Assembly: GCA_017545365.1 (NCBI GenBank)
Contig: JAFWOP010000038.1
Coordinates: 1-32,879 of the forward strand
From: Bacteroidales bacterium
GTDB lineage: Bacteria; Bacteroidota; Bacteroidia; Bacteroidales; P3
Direction of reading: 5' to 3'
DNA: 32,879 nucleotides
In this document: piece by piece, positions 30,803 to 32,879 of the stretch
How the letters are laid out: every line of letters begins with the position of its first letter
Position numbering within the stretch: the first letter of the stretch is position 1
The notes under the pieces: model-generated
Database searches by the model: none
Told to the model about the DNA's origin: nothing
What the model saw: only the letters and a program-made list of their open reading frames with translations
Made by a program: the position numbers and the translations under genes

Positions 30803-30960
30803 ACGCTCTTATGCTATATCTGACTGATTTTTCAACAGCCTCGAAGAGGCTGAATTTCAATAACCCCATACAAGAAACCGATAGGTTTCGCAGTGTGGGG
30901 TCAGGGATAACCCTACTACTCAGCGTCCCGAAGATGAAGAAGAGCCTGTGGCTCTTCGAT
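30803..30960 (-). repeat. Dispersed structured repeat, copy 4
   Basis: A minus-oriented copy. Hairpins: 30836-30852 (CAGCCTC, GAA, GAGGCTG) and 30864-30900 (outer CCCC/GGGG, inner GAAACC/GGTTTC). The first hairpin of copy 1 has only one arm left (CGTCCC at 30924-30929); beside it is a different 8-bp hairpin, 30939-30957 (GAAGAGCC, TGT, GGCTCTTC). It lies about 130 bp upstream of the esterase start in the same direction. Confidence 0.85.
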
Positions 30961-31007
30961 AACGTAGTAAAACGAAGTGGAGAAAAAAACGACATTGAGA
31001 CAGTTTG

Positions 31008-31036
31008 GCAAAAATCAGTCATTTGTTATATTAGAG
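31008..31036 (+). repeat. Tail-only remnant of the structured repeat
   Basis: AAAAATCAGTC followed, 11 bases later, by TTAGAG has the same spacing as in copy 1, but no hairpins precede it. It is inverted relative to the tail of copy 4, so copy 4 is bracketed by inverted tails. Confidence 0.55.
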
Positions 31037-31069
31037 TAAAAACTAAAAAGTGTGATGCAGCGTCGAAGA

Positions 31070-31093
31070 TTAACGAATTAACACATTAACGTT
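31070..31093. repeat. Tandem 8-mer, three units
   Basis: TTAACGAA, TTAACACA, TTAACGTT in exact register. Confidence 0.75.
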
Positions 31094-31152
31094 GTACAAG
31101 GTGAGAGCAGAGAGAGCTTGCTCGCTATGCCGAGCCAAACAACGTCACGAAG

Positions 31153-31168
31153 TAACGAATTAACGAAT
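31153..31168. repeat. Tandem 8-mer, two units
   Basis: TAACGAAT twice, 7 bases before the peptidase start codon; the same word family as 31070-31093. Confidence 0.65.
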
Positions 31169-31175
31169 TCTATTA

Positions 31176-32723
31176 ATGAATATGAACCGCAAACCCATCC
31201 TCATCCTCCTGGCCCTTCTGTTGCCATGCACCGCGCTAATGGCTCAGACCCAGCAGCAACGTCTTGAGAAACACCTCTATTACCTTGCCTCCGACTCCCT
31301 TCAGGGGCGCAGGGCCGGCACTGACGACGGCCGCAAGGCGGCCGCGTACATCGAAAACGAGTACCGTCAGATGGGGCTACAGCCCTTCGGCGGCACTTAC
31401 CGCCACTATTTTCTCCACTCCTATTCCTCTATACAGGGGCGGTCCATCCTCATTAGTGCCGACTCGGTGGAGTATTACACCGAACATGAAAAAACCGTCT
31501 ATTGCAACCTGGTCGGCATCATTGAAGGCTGCGACCCTGTGCTGAAGAACGAGTACATCGTCGTGGGCGGGCATTACGACCATCTGGGCGTGAAAAACGG
31601 CGAGGTGTACAATGGTGCGGATGACAATGCTTCGGGCACGGCATCCGTCACCGAGGTGGCGCGTCAGCTCCTCGCCCGCCGTGGCGACCTCAAACGCAGT
31701 GTCATCATCTGCGCCTTCGATGCCGAGGAACTGGGCCTCTTCGGCTCCCACGCCTTATCTGTGGAAATGCAGCAGCTGGGCATGATGATGAGCGTGAAGA
31801 TGATGATGAGCGTCGACATGGTGGGCTGGCTCAAGCAGGGAAAACGCCTCAAGCTCACAGGCACAGGTACACTCAAAGACTGCGCCGACATGATAGGTGA
31901 GGCGGCAGCTCAGACTGGGCTGCCCGTCACCACCAGCCGTTTCGAGTCGTCGCCTTTCACCGCCACCGATACCGAACCCTTTGCCAGCAAAGGCGTGCCC
32001 ACCCTGGCCGTCACCACAGGCCTCAAGTCGCCATACCACAAGCCAGGCGACGACCCTGAGCTCATCGACTACTCCGGCCTCTCACGTGTGACAGACTTCC
32101 TGACGGCCCTCACCCTCCGCATGGCCTCCGCCGAGCAGCCCATGGTGGCCACCGGCAGGGTGGCTGCCAAGCATCGCGACGCACGCCGACTGGTCGAGGT
32201 GGGCCCTGTTATCGGCTACAATACTGCCCGTGTCCATTTCCCAAAATCTGTATTGCAGTGCGACGCCGATTTAGGCTTCACAGGAGGGGTGAGCAGCCAG
32301 TGGAACCTCGGTGACTATTTCGGCCTTCGGCTGGATGCCCTCTACGAACTCTCCGAAGCCTGTTATCCCGACGAGCAGGACCTCTTTGGCCCGGGCATCA
32401 GCTACCGTCAGTACGCCTTGGTTGTACCCCTTCAGTTCCGTCTGCTGCTCGGAAACCCCTCCTTGAGCATCAACCTTGGTGTCGGCGGGTTCTACGGCTA
32501 CCGGTTTTCCGGCATACTCTATGGCGATGACGGCGTGATTCGCACCTTCCCCGCCCAGCACCAGTACGGCATTGTCTGGAGTTTCGAGGAGCGGCTGGCC
32601 AACCTCTCCGTTGCCTTCACCTCCTACTACCAGCTGCAAGACCTCTTCGTCCCTGCTCCAAACTCCATTATCCCGGCGGCCAAGAAGTATGGCTTTGCCT
32701 TCACCATCGGCTTCTACCTCTAG
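31176..32723 (+). CDS. M28 family zinc aminopeptidase with C-terminal outer-membrane barrel-like domain
   Basis: The 515-residue protein has a signal peptide (MNRKPILILLALLLPCTALMAQ; the ATG at 31182 is an alternative start) and an M28 peptidase domain (about 25-320). The two-zinc site is visible: GGHYDHLG (H134), NGADDNASG (D149), FDAEELGLFGS (E184, E185), SVDMVGW (Asp) and SPYHKPGDDP (His). After a linker, residues about 340-515 form an alternating strand pattern (FGLRLDALYELS, YALVVPLQFRLLL, SINLGVGGFYGYRFS, QYGIVWSFEERL, LSVAFTSYYQLQD) ending FTIGFYL, as in small PorT-like outer-membrane barrels. The peptidase would then be tethered to the outer membrane. A duplicated ATGATGATGAGCGT word gives the odd MMMSVKMMMSV stretch inside the catalytic domain. 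Confidence 0.9.
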   Translation: MNMNRKPILILLALLLPCTALMAQTQQQRLEKHLYYLASDSLQGRRAGTDDGRKAAAYIENEYRQMGLQPFGGTYRHYFLHSYSSIQGRSILISADSVEYYTEHEKTVYCNLVGIIEGCDPVLKNEYIVVGGHYDHLGVKNGEVYNGADDNASGTASVTEVARQLLARRGDLKRSVIICAFDAEELGLFGSHALSVEMQQLGMMMSVKMMMSVDMVGWLKQGKRLKLTGTGTLKDCADMIGEAAAQTGLPVTTSRFESSPFTATDTEPFASKGVPTLAVTTGLKSPYHKPGDDPELIDYSGLSRVTDFLTALTLRMASAEQPMVATGRVAAKHRDARRLVEVGPVIGYNTARVHFPKSVLQCDADLGFTGGVSSQWNLGDYFGLRLDALYELSEACYPDEQDLFGPGISYRQYALVVPLQFRLLLGNPSLSINLGVGGFYGYRFSGILYGDDGVIRTFPAQHQYGIVWSFEERLANLSVAFTSYYQLQDLFVPAPNSIIPAAKKYGFAFTIGFYL

Positions 32724-32741
32724 GGATGGAGAATTGAGAAT

Positions 32742-32879
32742 GGCTCTAGTTTGATAAAAGACTGATTTTTTAACAGCATCGAAGATGCTGAATTTCAATA
32801 ACCCCACACAAGGAACGCAGTGTGGGGTCAACGAAAACCCTACTACTCAGCGTCCCGGAGGGACGCGACAATGGGAAAG
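32742..32879 (-). repeat. Dispersed structured repeat, copy 2 (window end)
   Basis: The exact reverse complement of positions 3-140, with hairpins including 32774-32790 (CAGCATC, GAA, GATGCTG). It runs to the last base of the window and begins 18 bases after the peptidase stop. Between them is GAGAATTGAGAAT, a single arm of the heptamer type seen at 12060 and 25824. Confidence 0.92.

Larger units (their letters stand above)
30672..31175. other. Divergent intergenic region rich in repeats
   Basis: A 504-bp gap between the esterase and peptidase genes with no gene of its own. It holds three AATGTGTG units (30741-30764), repeat copy 4 (30803-30960), a tail-only repeat remnant (31008-31036) and two further 8-mer tandem tracts (31070-31093, 31153-31168). 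No promoter of the TTTG/TAnnTTTG form stands out for either gene. Confidence 0.75.

Noticed and set aside
30803..31036. Intact insertion sequence bounded by the inverted repeat tails
   Set aside because: The interior is 230 bp without a transposase frame and no target-site duplication is evident; it is at most a non-autonomous element.

Overview
The window is a chromosomal segment of a Bacteroidales (Bacteroidota) organism, probably an uncultured gut, oral or rumen lineage with moderately high G+C. The evidence is: a PorX-type regulator of the type IX secretion system (T9SS); two secreted proteins ending in T9SS sorting domains; several promoters of the Bacteroidota form (TTTG, about 19 bp, TAnnTTTG); lipoproteins; DUF1573 and Gre-like proteins; and little sign of Shine-Dalgarno sites. 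No tRNA, rRNA, prophage, CRISPR array or intact insertion sequence was found.

Layout. 1-3735: a structured repeat, porX and a T9SS cargo protein. 3954-6407: a cupin, then a tightly overlapping operon of an HxlR regulator, a zinc-type macrodomain and a class M sirtuin, which should form a reversible protein ADP-ribosylation module. 6402-10925 (minus): tex and a large T9SS cargo with a thioredoxin-like domain. 11458-13667: a secreted unknown, nadD, and (minus) an acidic protein with two AT-hooks. 13968-21979: glmS, a UvrD-like helicase with an exonuclease domain inserted, and mfd. 22148-24841: an ECF sigma factor, a small membrane protein that may be its anti-sigma factor, and three lipoproteins. 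Two copies of one promoter-like motif pair, with identical spacing, precede the sigma gene and the last lipoprotein. 25410-27152: a DUF1573 protein and an aminotransferase. 27435-30671: a polytopic membrane protein, a Gre-like factor, a GT2 glycosyltransferase and a YqiA-like esterase. 31176-32723: an M28 peptidase carrying a predicted outer-membrane barrel.

Intergenic structure is the most distinctive feature. A roughly 140-bp repeat with several hairpins occurs four times, plus a tail-only remnant. The copies at the two window ends are identical in inverted orientation over 138 bp, which suggests the window is a contig ending in repeats. Paired bases in its hairpins change together between copies. 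Other gaps hold tandem 7-, 8- or 14-mers arranged as inverted arms, which form long stems just after stop codons, and one array of four 11-bp units.

Most gene functions here are housekeeping or envelope functions. The parts most deserving of follow-up are the structured repeat family, the helicase-exonuclease fusion, the ECF promoter pair, and the macrodomain-sirtuin operon, which has no lipoyl-carrier partner genes in view.
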